Positions 26,206-35,177 of a stretch of 64,000 nucleotides of DNA are shown here, one piece after another (the first letter of the stretch is position 1; the number at the start of each line of letters is the position of its first letter). Location: the NCBI RefSeq assembly GCF_019956415.1, contig NZ_JAHBDK010000108.1:119308-183307 (forward strand). The letters run 5' to 3'. This DNA comes from Pseudomonas sp. GL-B-19. GTDB lineage: Bacteria; Pseudomonadota; Gammaproteobacteria; Pseudomonadales; Pseudomonadaceae. The translations under genes were made by a program, and so were the position numbers. The notes beneath the pieces were generated by a model. That model saw only the letters and a program-made list of their open reading frames with translations. It had not been told where the DNA came from and made no database searches.

Positions 26206-26811
26206 TTACTGCTGAGGGATCTGGACAGGCGACTGGCGCGGAGTATTCGCTTCAGCCTTCTGTGCGGCTTCCAGCGCCTGGGCTTCGGCCTTGGCCTTGG
26301 CTTCTGCGGTCTGTTGCAGTTGGTCCAGTTGCGCCGGGGTGATCTGTTGCAGGCGCAGCATCATGCGTTGAACCAGCTCGCGACGGCTTTCGTTGCGAGC
26401 GCCGCTCGCTTCCTGATCCGAACCCAACAGGTTGTTGCCGTCGTGAACGTAGGTCTTCTGCACTTCGAGCTTGTCGCTCATCAGCGGCAGGTTATGTGCC
26501 CCACGAATGTCGTAGTTCAACACGGTGATCAGTTCATATTCGCCGGTACCGCCACCGCCTGTGTAACTGAGGACGCGCTGGTTGTTCTGCTCATTGGTCA
26601 GCACCAATTTGTAAGGTGCGCCGGCGTAGACCTTGACGCCACTGCTTTCCAGCGCCTGACGCAGCATCACCACGGTTTCGCCGTAGGCGTTGCGGGCGCT
26701 CAGGTCGATTTCCGTAATCGCCAGTTCGGTGGTGCCGGTGCCGCGCAGCTGGAAACCGCAGGCGCTCAACAGGACCGCAAGGCCCATCACCAGCAGATTG
26801 CGTTTGATCAT
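26206..26811 (-). CDS. lptE: LPS-assembly lipoprotein LptE
   Basis: Outer-membrane lipoprotein that plugs the LptD barrel in lipopolysaccharide export. The 201-residue protein has a signal peptide and lipobox LLSACGFQLRG; the FQLRG that follows the lipid Cys is highly typical. Other family parts are ITEIDLSARNAYGETVVMLRQALESSGVKV. The C-terminal 50 residues are Ala/Gln-rich with a coiled-coil look (QLDQLQQTAEAKAKAEAQALEAAQKAEA). Placed between leuS and holA as in most gammaproteobacteria. Confidence 0.94.
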   Translation of the reverse strand: MIKRNLLVMGLAVLLSACGFQLRGTGTTELAITEIDLSARNAYGETVVMLRQALESSGVKVYAGAPYKLVLTNEQNNQRVLSYTGGGGTGEYELITVLNYDIRGAHNLPLMSDKLEVQKTYVHDGNNLLGSDQEASGARNESRRELVQRMMLRLQQITPAQLDQLQQTAEAKAKAEAQALEAAQKAEANTPRQSPVQIPQQ

Positions 26812-26868
26812 TTTGTTGCTCCCCTTGAAACCATGTGGGCCGATCTGGCGGCCCGAAAGGTTTTACTC

Positions 26869-26891
26869 GGCGCCGGGCATGGCCCGGCGCC
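26869..26891 (-). other. 10-bp GC hairpin between leuS and lptE
   Basis: GGCGCCGGGC (26869-26878) and GCCCGGCGCC (26882-26891) form a perfect stem with a 3-base loop, starting 9 bases after the leuS stop. Without a T-run it may be an attenuator or RNA-end stabiliser. Confidence 0.5.
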
Positions 26892-26899
26892 TGGTCCAA

Positions 26900-29506
26900 T
26901 TAGCTGGCGACGATATTGACCAGTTTCCCGGGCACGACGATCACTTTGCGAATAGTCAGGCCGTCGACAAAGCGCAGCACGTTTTCGTTGGCCCGCGCGG
27001 CGGCTTCGACTTCTTCACGTGTCGCGCTGGCCGGCATTTCGATCTGGCCGCGCAGTTTGCCGTTGACCTGGATCACCAGTGTCAGGCTGTCCTGCACCAG
27101 CGCGCTGTCGTCCAGCACTGGCCAACCGGCGTCGATCACAGGCTCAGAGTGACCCAGTTGATTCCACAGCTCGTGGCAGATGTGCGGGGTGATCGGAGCC
27201 AGCAGCAGAGTCACGGTTTCCAGACCTTCGTGAACCAGTGCGCGATCCTGTTCGGTGCCTTGGGCCGCTTTTTCCAGCACGTTCATCAGCGTCATCACCT
27301 GGGCGATGGCGGTGTTGAATTTGTGGTTCTGGCCGACGTCATGGCTGGCCTGCTTGATGGCCTGGTGGATCGAACGGCGAATGGCTTTCTGCTCGTCGTT
27401 CAGGCTGGCGACGTCCAGTTTGCCCGGCAGGCCCTGAGTGACGTGCGCTTGAGCCAGGCGCCAGACGCGCTTGAGGAAGCGGTGCGAACCTTCTACTCCG
27501 GAGTCGGACCATTCGGCGCTCATGTCCGGTGGCGAGGCGAACATCATGAACAGGCGGCAGGTGTCTGCGCCGAACTGGTCAATCATCGACTGTGGGTCAA
27601 CGCCGTTGTTCTTGGACTTGGCCATCTTCTCGGTGCCACCGATTTCCACCGGCAGGCCGTCTGCGATCAGCTTGGCGCTGATTACCTTGGCCTTGCTGTC
27701 GCGTTCGAGTTCGACGTCCGCCGGGTTGAACCACGTGTAGGCACCGTTGGCTTCGCGACGATAGTAAGTCTCGGCGATTACCATGCCTTGGGTCAGCAGG
27801 TTCTTGAATGGCTCATTGGAGCTCACAAGGCCTTCGTCGCGCATCAGCTTGTGGAAGAAGCGTGCATAGAGCAGGTGAAGAATTGCGTGTTCGATGCCGC
27901 CAATGTACTGATCCACCGGCAACCAATGGTCGGCCGCGGATTTTTCCACCAGGCCACCTTGGTAGTTTGGCGAGGCGTAACGGGCGTAGTACCACGAGGA
28001 CTCGACGAAGGTGTCCATGGTGTCGGTTTCACGCTTGGCAGGCTGACCGCATTTCGGGCAGCTGCACTCGTAGAACTCCGGCATGCGTGCCAGTGGCGAA
28101 CCGGCACCATCGGGCACGACGTCTTCTGGCAGCACAACAGGCAGTTGGTCTTCCGGGACCGGCACATCGCCGCAGGTGTTGCAGTGGATGATCGGGATCG
28201 GGCAGCCCCAGTAGCGCTGACGGCTGATGCCCCAGTCGCGCAGGCGGAACTGGGTACGCGAAGCACCGAGGTTTTTCTTGATCAGCGCGACTTCGATCGC
28301 ATCGAACGCGCCGGCGAAATCGAGGCCGTCGAATTCACCGGAATTGATCAGCGTGCCGTGCTCGCCATAAGCGTCCTGCCACGGCGCCGGGTTGGTGTCG
28401 CCTGCGCTTGTACGCACCACGGACTTGATCGGCAGGTTGTACTTGGTGGCGAACTCGAAATCACGTTCGTCGTGAGCCGGTACGGCCATGACCGCGCCAT
28501 CGCCGTAGTGCATCAGCACGTAATTGGCGACCCACACCGGGAGTTTCTCGCCGGTCAGCGGGTGCTCGACGAACAACGTGGTCGGCAGACCTTTTTTCTC
28601 TTGAGTGGCGACGTCGGCTTCAGCGACGCTGCCGCCCTTGCATTCAGCGATGAACGCTTGCAGCTCTGGATTGTTCTGCGCGGCCAGGGTGGCCAAATGG
28701 TGTTCGGCGGCCACGGCAACGTAGGTGGCGCCCATCAGGGTGTCCGGACGGGTGGTGAACACTTTAAGCGCGCCGGCTTCGCCGATGGAATCGACGTTGT
28801 ACGGGAACTGCACTTCCATGCCACGAGACTTGCCGATCCAGTTGCGCTGCATGGTCTTGACCTGTTCAGGCCAGCCAGTCAGTTCGTCGAGGCTCTCCAG
28901 CAGCTCATCCGCATAAGCGGTGATCTTGAAGTAGTACATCGGGATTTCGCGCTTTTCGATCAGCGCGCCGGAACGCCAGCCGCGACCGTCGATCACCTGT
29001 TCGTTGGCCAGGACGGTCTGGTCGACCGGGTCCCAGTTCACGGTGCCGCTTTTTTTGTAGATCACACCTTTTTCGAACAGGCGAGTGAACAGCCATTGTT
29101 CCCAGCGGTAGTAATCCGGCTTGCAGGTGGTCACTTCGCGGGACCAGTCCACCGCCAGGCCCAGGCTGCGCAGCTGGGTTTTCATGTAGGCAATGTTTTC
29201 GTAGGTCCACTTGGCGGGCGCTACGTTGTTCTTCATCGCGGCGTTTTCCGCCGGCATGCCGAAGGCGTCCCAACCCATGGGTTGCAGAACGTTCTTGCCT
29301 TGCATGCGCTGGTAGCGGGAGATCACGTCGCCGATGGTGTAGTTACGCACGTGCCCCATGTGTAGCTTGCCGCTGGGGTAAGGGAACATCGACAGGCAGT
29401 AGAACGTCTCCTTGCCTGGCTGTTCACTGACTTCAAAGGACTTTTGCTCATCCCAGAATGACTGGGCGGCGGCTTCGATTTCACGGGGCTGATATTGTTC
29501 GTGCAT
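26900..29506 (-). CDS. leuS: leucyl-tRNA synthetase
   Basis: Class I aminoacyl-tRNA synthetase, 868 residues. The HIGH motif is in PYPSGKLHMGHVRNY and the KMSKS motif in GGTEKMAKSKNNGVDP (Ala replaces Met-Ser order: KMAKS, common in LeuRS). The editing domain between them has TTRPDTLMGATYVAVAAEH and GDGAVMAVPAHDERD. The ATG at 29506 (MHEQYQPREIEAAAQ) gives the family N-terminus. First gene of the leuS-lptE-holA operon. Confidence 0.98.
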   Translation of the reverse strand: MHEQYQPREIEAAAQSFWDEQKSFEVSEQPGKETFYCLSMFPYPSGKLHMGHVRNYTIGDVISRYQRMQGKNVLQPMGWDAFGMPAENAAMKNNVAPAKWTYENIAYMKTQLRSLGLAVDWSREVTTCKPDYYRWEQWLFTRLFEKGVIYKKSGTVNWDPVDQTVLANEQVIDGRGWRSGALIEKREIPMYYFKITAYADELLESLDELTGWPEQVKTMQRNWIGKSRGMEVQFPYNVDSIGEAGALKVFTTRPDTLMGATYVAVAAEHHLATLAAQNNPELQAFIAECKGGSVAEADVATQEKKGLPTTLFVEHPLTGEKLPVWVANYVLMHYGDGAVMAVPAHDERDFEFATKYNLPIKSVVRTSAGDTNPAPWQDAYGEHGTLINSGEFDGLDFAGAFDAIEVALIKKNLGASRTQFRLRDWGISRQRYWGCPIPIIHCNTCGDVPVPEDQLPVVLPEDVVPDGAGSPLARMPEFYECSCPKCGQPAKRETDTMDTFVESSWYYARYASPNYQGGLVEKSAADHWLPVDQYIGGIEHAILHLLYARFFHKLMRDEGLVSSNEPFKNLLTQGMVIAETYYRREANGAYTWFNPADVELERDSKAKVISAKLIADGLPVEIGGTEKMAKSKNNGVDPQSMIDQFGADTCRLFMMFASPPDMSAEWSDSGVEGSHRFLKRVWRLAQAHVTQGLPGKLDVASLNDEQKAIRRSIHQAIKQASHDVGQNHKFNTAIAQVMTLMNVLEKAAQGTEQDRALVHEGLETVTLLLAPITPHICHELWNQLGHSEPVIDAGWPVLDDSALVQDSLTLVIQVNGKLRGQIEMPASATREEVEAAARANENVLRFVDGLTIRKVIVVPGKLVNIVAS

Positions 29507-29785
29507 GGCTACTTTTGAACTGAATAGGGGTGGCCTAATCCTCTTCAATGCAACGCTGGGCGGTGATCACGCCAAATCGGCGTTTTGGTGCCCAGACGAG
29601 CTGGAAGTGGAGTTACAGGAAGCGCCGTAGCATACATGACCGCACTCTACCGAGGGAAACCCTGATTACTGTCGCGCGTCTTGTAAAAACCGCTGCGAGG
29701 GCCGTTGGTCGCAGCGCTCAGCCGGTTTGTTCATGGAAGCTAAGCTCTAAATGGGGAGCAAGTCATATCTTCAATGAGGTGAGGG

Positions 29786-30106
29786 ATGGTTGAGTCACGG
29801 CAAAAAGCTACAAAACCGGAGCTGTACGAAAGACTGATTGATCGTCTGGGCATGGCTCTGGACGTTGCAAAAACTGCTGGTCGGCTGCGCGATGAGCGTC
29901 CCCTTGAGCTGGAACTGCGTGGTCTTAGTCCCGCAGAGTTTGAATTGGTCAAAGCCTATCTGGATCGCAGTGAACGGGAAACACGTGGATGCTTGTCAGC
30001 AGCAGTGCAGCAACTCGACGCACCACGTTCGGCCAAAATCATCTGGCTCAAGGATAAAGTACCTGGCAGGGATGCGGTAAAGGTCCGGTCTCTGCAATTC
30101 AAGTAA
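29786..30106 (+). CDS. small conserved-looking protein of unknown function
   Basis: A 106-residue soluble, charged protein. No signal peptide or membrane segment is seen. The segment LELELRGLSPAEFELVKAYLDRSERETRGCL looks like two amphipathic helices; the C-terminus is basic. I do not recognise a family. A good ribosome site (GAGGTGAGGG) directly precedes the ATG, which supports it as a real gene. It stands alone between leuS (divergent) and the YdcF-like gene. Confidence 0.65.
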   Translation: MVESRQKATKPELYERLIDRLGMALDVAKTAGRLRDERPLELELRGLSPAEFELVKAYLDRSERETRGCLSAAVQQLDAPRSAKIIWLKDKVPGRDAVKVRSLQFK

Positions 30107-30220
30107 GGGTGCTTGAGCCATTGGCCCCTTCTTTTGACACATTCCAAAGCGTAGTCCTTCCATATTTGTTGTCGCTTTGCGTCAACCCACTTAGGCTTCG
30201 GGCATCTCTGGAGATGCTCG

Positions 30221-30982
30221 ATGCCTTTTCGATATTTCGTGAAACAACTTCTGTTGCCGCCCGGCCTTCTTTTGCTGTTGCTGGTTCTTGCGTGGTGGTT
30301 GCGCCGCTCAAGGCCAAGGCTTGCGGGTGTGTGCTTTGTCTTGGGTTGCGGGGGCTTCTGGCTGATGAGTTTGCCCGTGGTGGTGCAGTGGAGCGCTAAA
30401 GCGCTTGAACGCGAACCGCCGCTGGCACGCGACGAGTGGGCGACGCTGGGTCAGCGCGCGGACGCCATCGTGGTGTTGGGTTCCGGGCGTGAACGCGGCG
30501 ACCTGGCCTGGGGCGCCGACCAGCCGACTGGCGTAGGGTTGGAGCGCGAGCGATATGCGGCGCGTCTGGCCAAGGCTTCTGGTTTGCCGGTTCTGACCAG
30601 CGGTGGTTTGCACTACGGCACGCCACCCACCGAAGCGAAGTTGATGGCGGACTCGCTGCTCGATGATTTCGGCGTGACAGTACGCTGGCAGGAAGGGCGC
30701 AGCCGTACGACGTGGGAGAACGCGCAGTTCAGTGCCGAAGTGTTATTGCCTCAGGGCATCAAGCGGGTCGTGGTCGTGACTCAGGCCTGGCACATGCCGC
30801 GGTCTGTCTGGAGTTTCCAGAAGGCAGGATTTGAAGTGGTGCCCGCGCCGGTAGGATTTTTAGGTGTGGATAATGCCCGACCGCTGGGCGGCTGGATGCC
30901 GGAATTCAAATCGATCTGGCAGTCCGGGCTATTGATGAATGAGGCGGTGGGGCAGATCGGGTATTCGCTTTTCTATCGCTGA
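30221..30982 (+). CDS. YdcF/ElyC-like (DUF218) membrane-anchored protein
   Basis: A 253-residue protein with two N-terminal membrane helices (LLLPPGLLLLLLVLAWWL and GVCFVLGCGGFWLMSL) and a DUF218 domain: ADAIVVLGSGRERG, ERYAARLAKASGLPVLTSGG, EGRSRTTWENAQFSAEVL and VVVTQAWHMPRSVWSFQKAGFEVVPAPVGF. ElyC of E. coli affects lipid carrier use in envelope synthesis; a similar envelope role is inferred. Confidence 0.9.
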   Translation: MPFRYFVKQLLLPPGLLLLLLVLAWWLRRSRPRLAGVCFVLGCGGFWLMSLPVVVQWSAKALEREPPLARDEWATLGQRADAIVVLGSGRERGDLAWGADQPTGVGLERERYAARLAKASGLPVLTSGGLHYGTPPTEAKLMADSLLDDFGVTVRWQEGRSRTTWENAQFSAEVLLPQGIKRVVVVTQAWHMPRSVWSFQKAGFEVVPAPVGFLGVDNARPLGGWMPEFKSIWQSGLLMNEAVGQIGYSLFYR

Positions 30983-30987
30983 AGATT

Positions 30988-31078
30988 AAAAGATCGCAGC
31001 CTCGTTTCACTCGACAGCTCCTACAGAGTACGCAATCCCCTGTAGGAGCTGTCGAGTGAAACGAGGCTGCGATTTTTT
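30988..31078. terminator. 34-bp perfect palindrome acting as bidirectional terminator
   Basis: Arms 30993-31026 and 31040-31073 are exact inverted copies around a 13-base loop, with AAAA before and TTTTTTT after. It lies between the convergent ydcF-like and lnt genes. The arm sequence (TGTAGGAGCTGTCGAGTG...) appears to be a second, different REP-like family. Confidence 0.85.
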
Positions 31079-31094
31079 TCAGGCGCAGCGATAC

Positions 31095-32618
31095 TTAAAC
31101 AATCTTGGCCATCCGGCTGGCAATCAACGCCCAGCCAAACAACAGCACGCAAACTATGATCAGCGGCCACGAGCGCCATTGCAGGTAAGGCGTCAGGTTG
31201 TGCATCGGCACGACTTCGCCGTACAGGATGCCGCGTTCGAACTGCGGGATCTGCGCGGTAATCTGGCCAAACGGGTTAATCAGGCCGGACACGCCGTTGT
31301 TGGTGGCGCGGATCATCCAGCGGCCCGCCTCAAGCGCGCGCATCTGCGCCATCTGCAAATGTTGCAGTGGACCGATGGAGGTGCCGAACCAGGTGTCATT
31401 GCTGATGGTCAGCAGCAAGTCACTGCGGGCCGCGAGGCTGGCGGCGAATTCCGGGTAGACCACTTCGTAGCAGATGAATGGCGCAATCTGATAACCCTTG
31501 GCCTGCAACATCGGCTGATCGGCCGGTCCTCGCGCGAAGTCGGACATTGGCAGGTCGAAGAATGCGATCAGCCCGCGCAGTACATCCTGCAACGGTACGT
31601 ATTCGCCAAACGGCACCAGTTTCTGCTTGAGGTAAGTGCCTTCGCCTTCACCGACGACAGTAATGCCGTTGAAGAAGCGTTTCTCGTGGTGCACTTCCTG
31701 ACGGATCGGTATGCCAGTAATCAGCGCCGAATTACGCTCGGCGGCGAAGTTACCCATCATGTTCAGGTAGCTCTCGGCGGACTCCTTGAGTACCGGCACG
31801 GCGGTTTCCGGCCAGATCAACAGGTCGACGCGTTTGGAGCGAAAGCTCATGTCACGGTACAGCCCCAATTGCGCATTGAGCTGCGCCGGGTCCCACTTCA
31901 TGCTTTGTTCGATGTTGCCTTGAATCGCTGCGACGCTTAACGGCGGGCCCGCCGGGCTGGTCCAGGCGTGTTCTTTCAGTGCCATGCCGGCCACCCATGG
32001 GCCAATCAGCAGCAACGCGCCGACCGTGATAAACCCTTTGCGCCCGGTGCGTACCAGGCGCAATGCGTTGTAGATCAGCGCGGCCGTCAGGGCGAGGGTG
32101 AAGGAAATCAGCCACATCCCGCCCACGGGGGCGAGCCCGGCCAATGGGCCATCAAGCTGGCTGTAACCGGAATAGAGCCATGGGAAACCAGTGAGGAACC
32201 AGCCACGAAACGCTTCCTGGCCAACCCACAGCGCCGCAAATGCCAAGGCATCCGCCAGTGGCGCTTCATTGCGACGCAACCAGCGCGCCCAAATCCAGGC
32301 GGGCAGGGCGAAGAACCAGGCAATCGCCGCCGTGAAGATCAGCATCAGGAAACCGGCCAGCAGCACCGAAGCACCACCGAAATGGTGAATGCTGTAGTAG
32401 ATCCAGCTGGTGCCGGCGCCAAACAGACCGAAACCGAAACACCAGCCACGGCCCAGGGCCTGACGTGGGCTCAGTTCGCGTAAACCGGCGTAAAAGAAAC
32501 CGACTGCCAGCAATGCCAACGGCCAGATATCGAACGGCGCCAAGGCCAGAGTGGTGAGTGCACCGGCCGCCACGGCCAGCAGGTTACCGGGCCAGCCGGG
32601 GCGGGTTATCCAGCGCAT
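31095..32618 (-). CDS. lnt: apolipoprotein N-acyltransferase
   Basis: Inner-membrane enzyme that adds the third acyl chain to lipoproteins. The 507-residue protein has about seven membrane helices and a periplasmic nitrilase-like domain: IQGNIEQSMKW, LIWPETAVPV with the catalytic Glu, KLVPFGEYVPLQD with the Lys, and APFICYEVVYPEFA with the nucleophilic Cys. All three catalytic residues are present. Last gene of the ybeZ-ybeY-corC-lnt group. Confidence 0.96.
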   Translation of the reverse strand: MRWITRPGWPGNLLAVAAGALTTLALAPFDIWPLALLAVGFFYAGLRELSPRQALGRGWCFGFGLFGAGTSWIYYSIHHFGGASVLLAGFLMLIFTAAIAWFFALPAWIWARWLRRNEAPLADALAFAALWVGQEAFRGWFLTGFPWLYSGYSQLDGPLAGLAPVGGMWLISFTLALTAALIYNALRLVRTGRKGFITVGALLLIGPWVAGMALKEHAWTSPAGPPLSVAAIQGNIEQSMKWDPAQLNAQLGLYRDMSFRSKRVDLLIWPETAVPVLKESAESYLNMMGNFAAERNSALITGIPIRQEVHHEKRFFNGITVVGEGEGTYLKQKLVPFGEYVPLQDVLRGLIAFFDLPMSDFARGPADQPMLQAKGYQIAPFICYEVVYPEFAASLAARSDLLLTISNDTWFGTSIGPLQHLQMAQMRALEAGRWMIRATNNGVSGLINPFGQITAQIPQFERGILYGEVVPMHNLTPYLQWRSWPLIIVCVLLFGWALIASRMAKIV

Positions 32619-32633
32619 TTCTATCCTTAGTTT

Positions 32634-33473
32634 TTACCGAGCTATAGGCGTCAGGCGAAGCAAGTGAATCCGACGGCTGTCGGCGTTCAGAATGCGGAAA
32701 CGATAAGGGCCGATTTCAGTGATTTCGTTGCGTTTTGGCAAGTGCCCGAACGCGCTCATCACCAGGCCGCCGACCGTATCAAATTCATCGTCGGAAAATT
32801 CGCTGTCGAAGAACTCGTTGAAGTTTTCGATCGGCGTCAGGGCCTTGATCAGGAAATCACCGCTGGGCAGCGGCTTGATGTAGCTGTCTTCCTCGACGTC
32901 GTGCTCGTCTTCGATGTCGCCGACGATTTGTTCCAGCACGTCTTCGATGGTCACCAGCCCAGCCACGCCGCCGTACTCGTCAATGACGATGGCCATGTGG
33001 TTGTGGTTGGCGCGAAATTCACGCAGCAGCACATTCAGGCGCTTGGACTCGGGCACGAAGGTGGCCGGGCGCAGCAGGTCCTTGATGTTGAAGCGGTCGC
33101 CATTCTCCTTGAGGATCAACGGCAGCAAGTCCTTGGCCAGCAACACACCCATCACGTCATCGTGGCTTTCGCCGATGACCGGGTAGCGGGAGTGGGCCGA
33201 GTCAACCACGGCGGGCAGGAACTCGCGAGGGGTCTGGGTCGCCTTGATGCTGACCATTTGCGAGCGCGGGACCATGATGTCCCGTACTTGCAGGTCCGCA
33301 ACCTGGATGGCGCCTTCGACGATGGCCAGCGCTTCGCTGTCCAACAGTTTGTTCTGGTGTGCATCGCGCAGGAGCTCCAGCAGCTCCTGACGGTTTTTCG
33401 GCTCGTGGGCAAAAGCCTGGGTGAGCTTACCCAGCCAAGACTTCTGCCCGTTGCTCGATCGATCTTCGCTCAT
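32634..33473 (-). CDS. corC: HlyC/CorC family CBS-domain protein (YbeX)
   Basis: A 279-residue cytosolic protein. It has two CBS domains (about 68-190: VRDIMVPRSQMVSIKATQTPREFL and DEYGGVAGLVTIEDVLEQIVGDIEDEHD) and a C-terminal transporter-associated domain (IENFNEFFDSEFSDDEFDTVGGLVM). CorC has been linked to magnesium and cobalt efflux, and YbeX to ribosome maturation together with YbeY. It sits 15 bases from lnt and 5 bases from ybeY. Confidence 0.94.
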   Translation of the reverse strand: MSEDRSSNGQKSWLGKLTQAFAHEPKNRQELLELLRDAHQNKLLDSEALAIVEGAIQVADLQVRDIMVPRSQMVSIKATQTPREFLPAVVDSAHSRYPVIGESHDDVMGVLLAKDLLPLILKENGDRFNIKDLLRPATFVPESKRLNVLLREFRANHNHMAIVIDEYGGVAGLVTIEDVLEQIVGDIEDEHDVEEDSYIKPLPSGDFLIKALTPIENFNEFFDSEFSDDEFDTVGGLVMSAFGHLPKRNEITEIGPYRFRILNADSRRIHLLRLTPIAR

Positions 33474-33478
33474 AGCGA

Positions 33479-33973
33479 TTACTCTGAATCCTTTGTTGTA
33501 ACGATAGGGGATGTTTCGGTTTCGTCGTCCGCGTACGGGTCCGGATAACCCAATTCTGCAAGCAACGTTCGTTCCAGTGCTTCCATTTCTTCGGCTTCGT
33601 CGTCATCTATATGGTCGTAACCCAGCAGATGCAAGCAGCCGTGAATGACCAGATGTGCCCAATGGGCCTTCAGTTCCTTGCCTTGTTCGGCCGCTTCGCG
33701 CTCAACCACGGCCACGCAGATCACCAGATCGCCCAGCAGCGGGATATCCAGAAACTCGTCGGGTACATCGGCGGGGAACGATAGAACGTTAGTGGCGTAA
33801 TCCTTTTGCCGCCAGGTGTGATTCAGTTCGCGGCCTTCTGCTTCGTCGACCAGGCGAATGGTCATCTCCGAATCGGCAGTGCGTTGGCGCAAGGCCAGTT
33901 CGCACCATTGGCGGAACTCGGCTTCAGTGGGGGCGGACGCTTGTGTCGCCAGTTGCAGATCAAGCTCAAGCAT
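33479..33973 (-). CDS. ybeY: endoribonuclease YbeY
   Basis: Zinc-dependent endoribonuclease for 16S rRNA 3'-end maturation and ribosome quality control. The 164-residue protein has the metal site HGCLHLLGYDHIDDDEA (HxxLHxxGYDH) and TNVLSFPADVPDEF, the usual RNA-binding strand. Start MLELDLQLATQ at 33973 is preferred to longer frames that run into ybeZ. It overlaps the ybeZ stop by 8 bases. Confidence 0.96.
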   Translation of the reverse strand: MLELDLQLATQASAPTEAEFRQWCELALRQRTADSEMTIRLVDEAEGRELNHTWRQKDYATNVLSFPADVPDEFLDIPLLGDLVICVAVVEREAAEQGKELKAHWAHLVIHGCLHLLGYDHIDDDEAEEMEALERTLLAELGYPDPYADDETETSPIVTTKDSE

Positions 33974-34970
33974 CGCGGCGGTGGTCCTTGGGGGCTTCTT
34001 CGGCCACGCGGTTCTCGAAGCGCTCGTAGGCTTCGACGATGCGCTGCACCAGTGGATGGCGCACAACGTCCTTGGGCATGAAATGGGTGAAGCTGATGCC
34101 CGGCACGTCTTTGAGCACCTCGATCACATGGTGCAGCCCTGACTTGGTGCCTTTCGGCAAGTCGACCTGGGTAATATCACCGGTGATGACCGCTGTGGAG
34201 CCAAAGCCGATACGGGTCAGGAACATCTTCATCTGCTCGACGGTGGTGTTCTGGCTTTCGTCGAGGATGATGAAACTGTTGTTCAGCGTGCGACCGCGCA
34301 TGTAAGCCAGCGGCGCGACTTCGATGACCTGGCGTTCGATCAGCTTGGCGACGTGTTCGAAGCCGAGCATTTCGTAGAGGGCGTCGTAGAGCGGGCGCAG
34401 GTACGGGTCGATCTTCTGCGACAAGTCGCCGGGCAGGAAGCCGAGCTTCTCGCCAGCTTCAACCGCCGGGCGAACCAGCAGGATGCGGCGAATCTGCTCA
34501 CGCTCCAGCGCGTCTACCGCGCAGGCAACGGCCAGATAGGTTTTGCCAGTACCGGCAGGGCCGATGCCGAAGTTGATGTCGTTGCCGAGAATTTCCTTCA
34601 CGTAACGCAGCTGATTCAAGCCGCGAGGGCGAATCATGCCTTTTTTGGTGCGCAGCGCTACGGAGGGTTCTGACGGGGACACATTGTCCAGCTCTTCGAC
34701 GGCCGATTCCTGCAGGAACAGGTGAACCATGTCCGGCGACAGGTCGGTACCTTTGGTTTCCCGGTACAGGCGGCGCAGGAGGTTTTCCGCGGAGGTGGTG
34801 TGTTTGGGCTCGCCGATCAATTCGAACTGGTTTCCGCGGTTACGGATCTCGATGGTCAGGCGCTGTTCGATCAAGCGCAAATGCTCGTCGAATTGCCCGC
34901 ACAGATTGGCGAAGCGGCGAGCCTCAAAGGGCTCGAGGATGAAACGATGCGGTTCTATGGGTGCGTTCAA
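33966..34970 (-). CDS. ybeZ: PhoH-like ATPase YbeZ
   Basis: A 334-residue cytosolic NTPase. The Walker A is GIGPAGTGKTYLAVACAVD and Walker B SFIILDESQNTT; PhoH-type RILLVRPAVEAGEKLGFLPGDL is intact. YbeZ works with YbeY in ribosome maturation. No ATG gives a normal N-terminus; TTG at 34970 yields NAPIEPHRFILEPFEARR, the family start, so it is chosen with some doubt. Confidence 0.93.
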   Translation of the reverse strand: MNAPIEPHRFILEPFEARRFANLCGQFDEHLRLIEQRLTIEIRNRGNQFELIGEPKHTTSAENLLRRLYRETKGTDLSPDMVHLFLQESAVEELDNVSPSEPSVALRTKKGMIRPRGLNQLRYVKEILGNDINFGIGPAGTGKTYLAVACAVDALEREQIRRILLVRPAVEAGEKLGFLPGDLSQKIDPYLRPLYDALYEMLGFEHVAKLIERQVIEVAPLAYMRGRTLNNSFIILDESQNTTVEQMKMFLTRIGFGSTAVITGDITQVDLPKGTKSGLHHVIEVLKDVPGISFTHFMPKDVVRHPLVQRIVEAYERFENRVAEEAPKDHRRDA

Positions 34971-35071
34971 GGTCGTATTTAGCCGCCCTGGGGCAATTAA
35001 GATGAAATCAAGGATAACGCCAGTGGGCTGGGTGCGAAAGCTCTTAAATATCCCAACCTCAAACACCATCT

Positions 35072-35165
35072 CTGTAGGAGCCGAGCTTGCTCGCGATGGC
35101 TGCCTGGCATTCAACATGATTGTCGTCTGACCTGGCGTCATCGCGAGCAAGCTCGGCTCCTACAG
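35072..35165. repeat. REP pair with 27-bp perfect arms
   Basis: CTGTAGGAGCCGAGCTTGCT... at 35072-35098 is exactly inverted at 35139-35165. It lies between miaB and ybeZ. Confidence 0.9.
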
Positions 35166-35177
35166 TGATGTGTGGTG

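Noticed and set aside
26690..29365. 891-codon open frame on the plus strand
   Set aside because: It lies opposite leuS and lptE, which have all family motifs; the antisense frame has none.
31056..31940. 294-codon plus-strand frame opposite lnt
   Set aside because: lnt has its full catalytic triad; the opposite frame starts inside the terminator palindrome.
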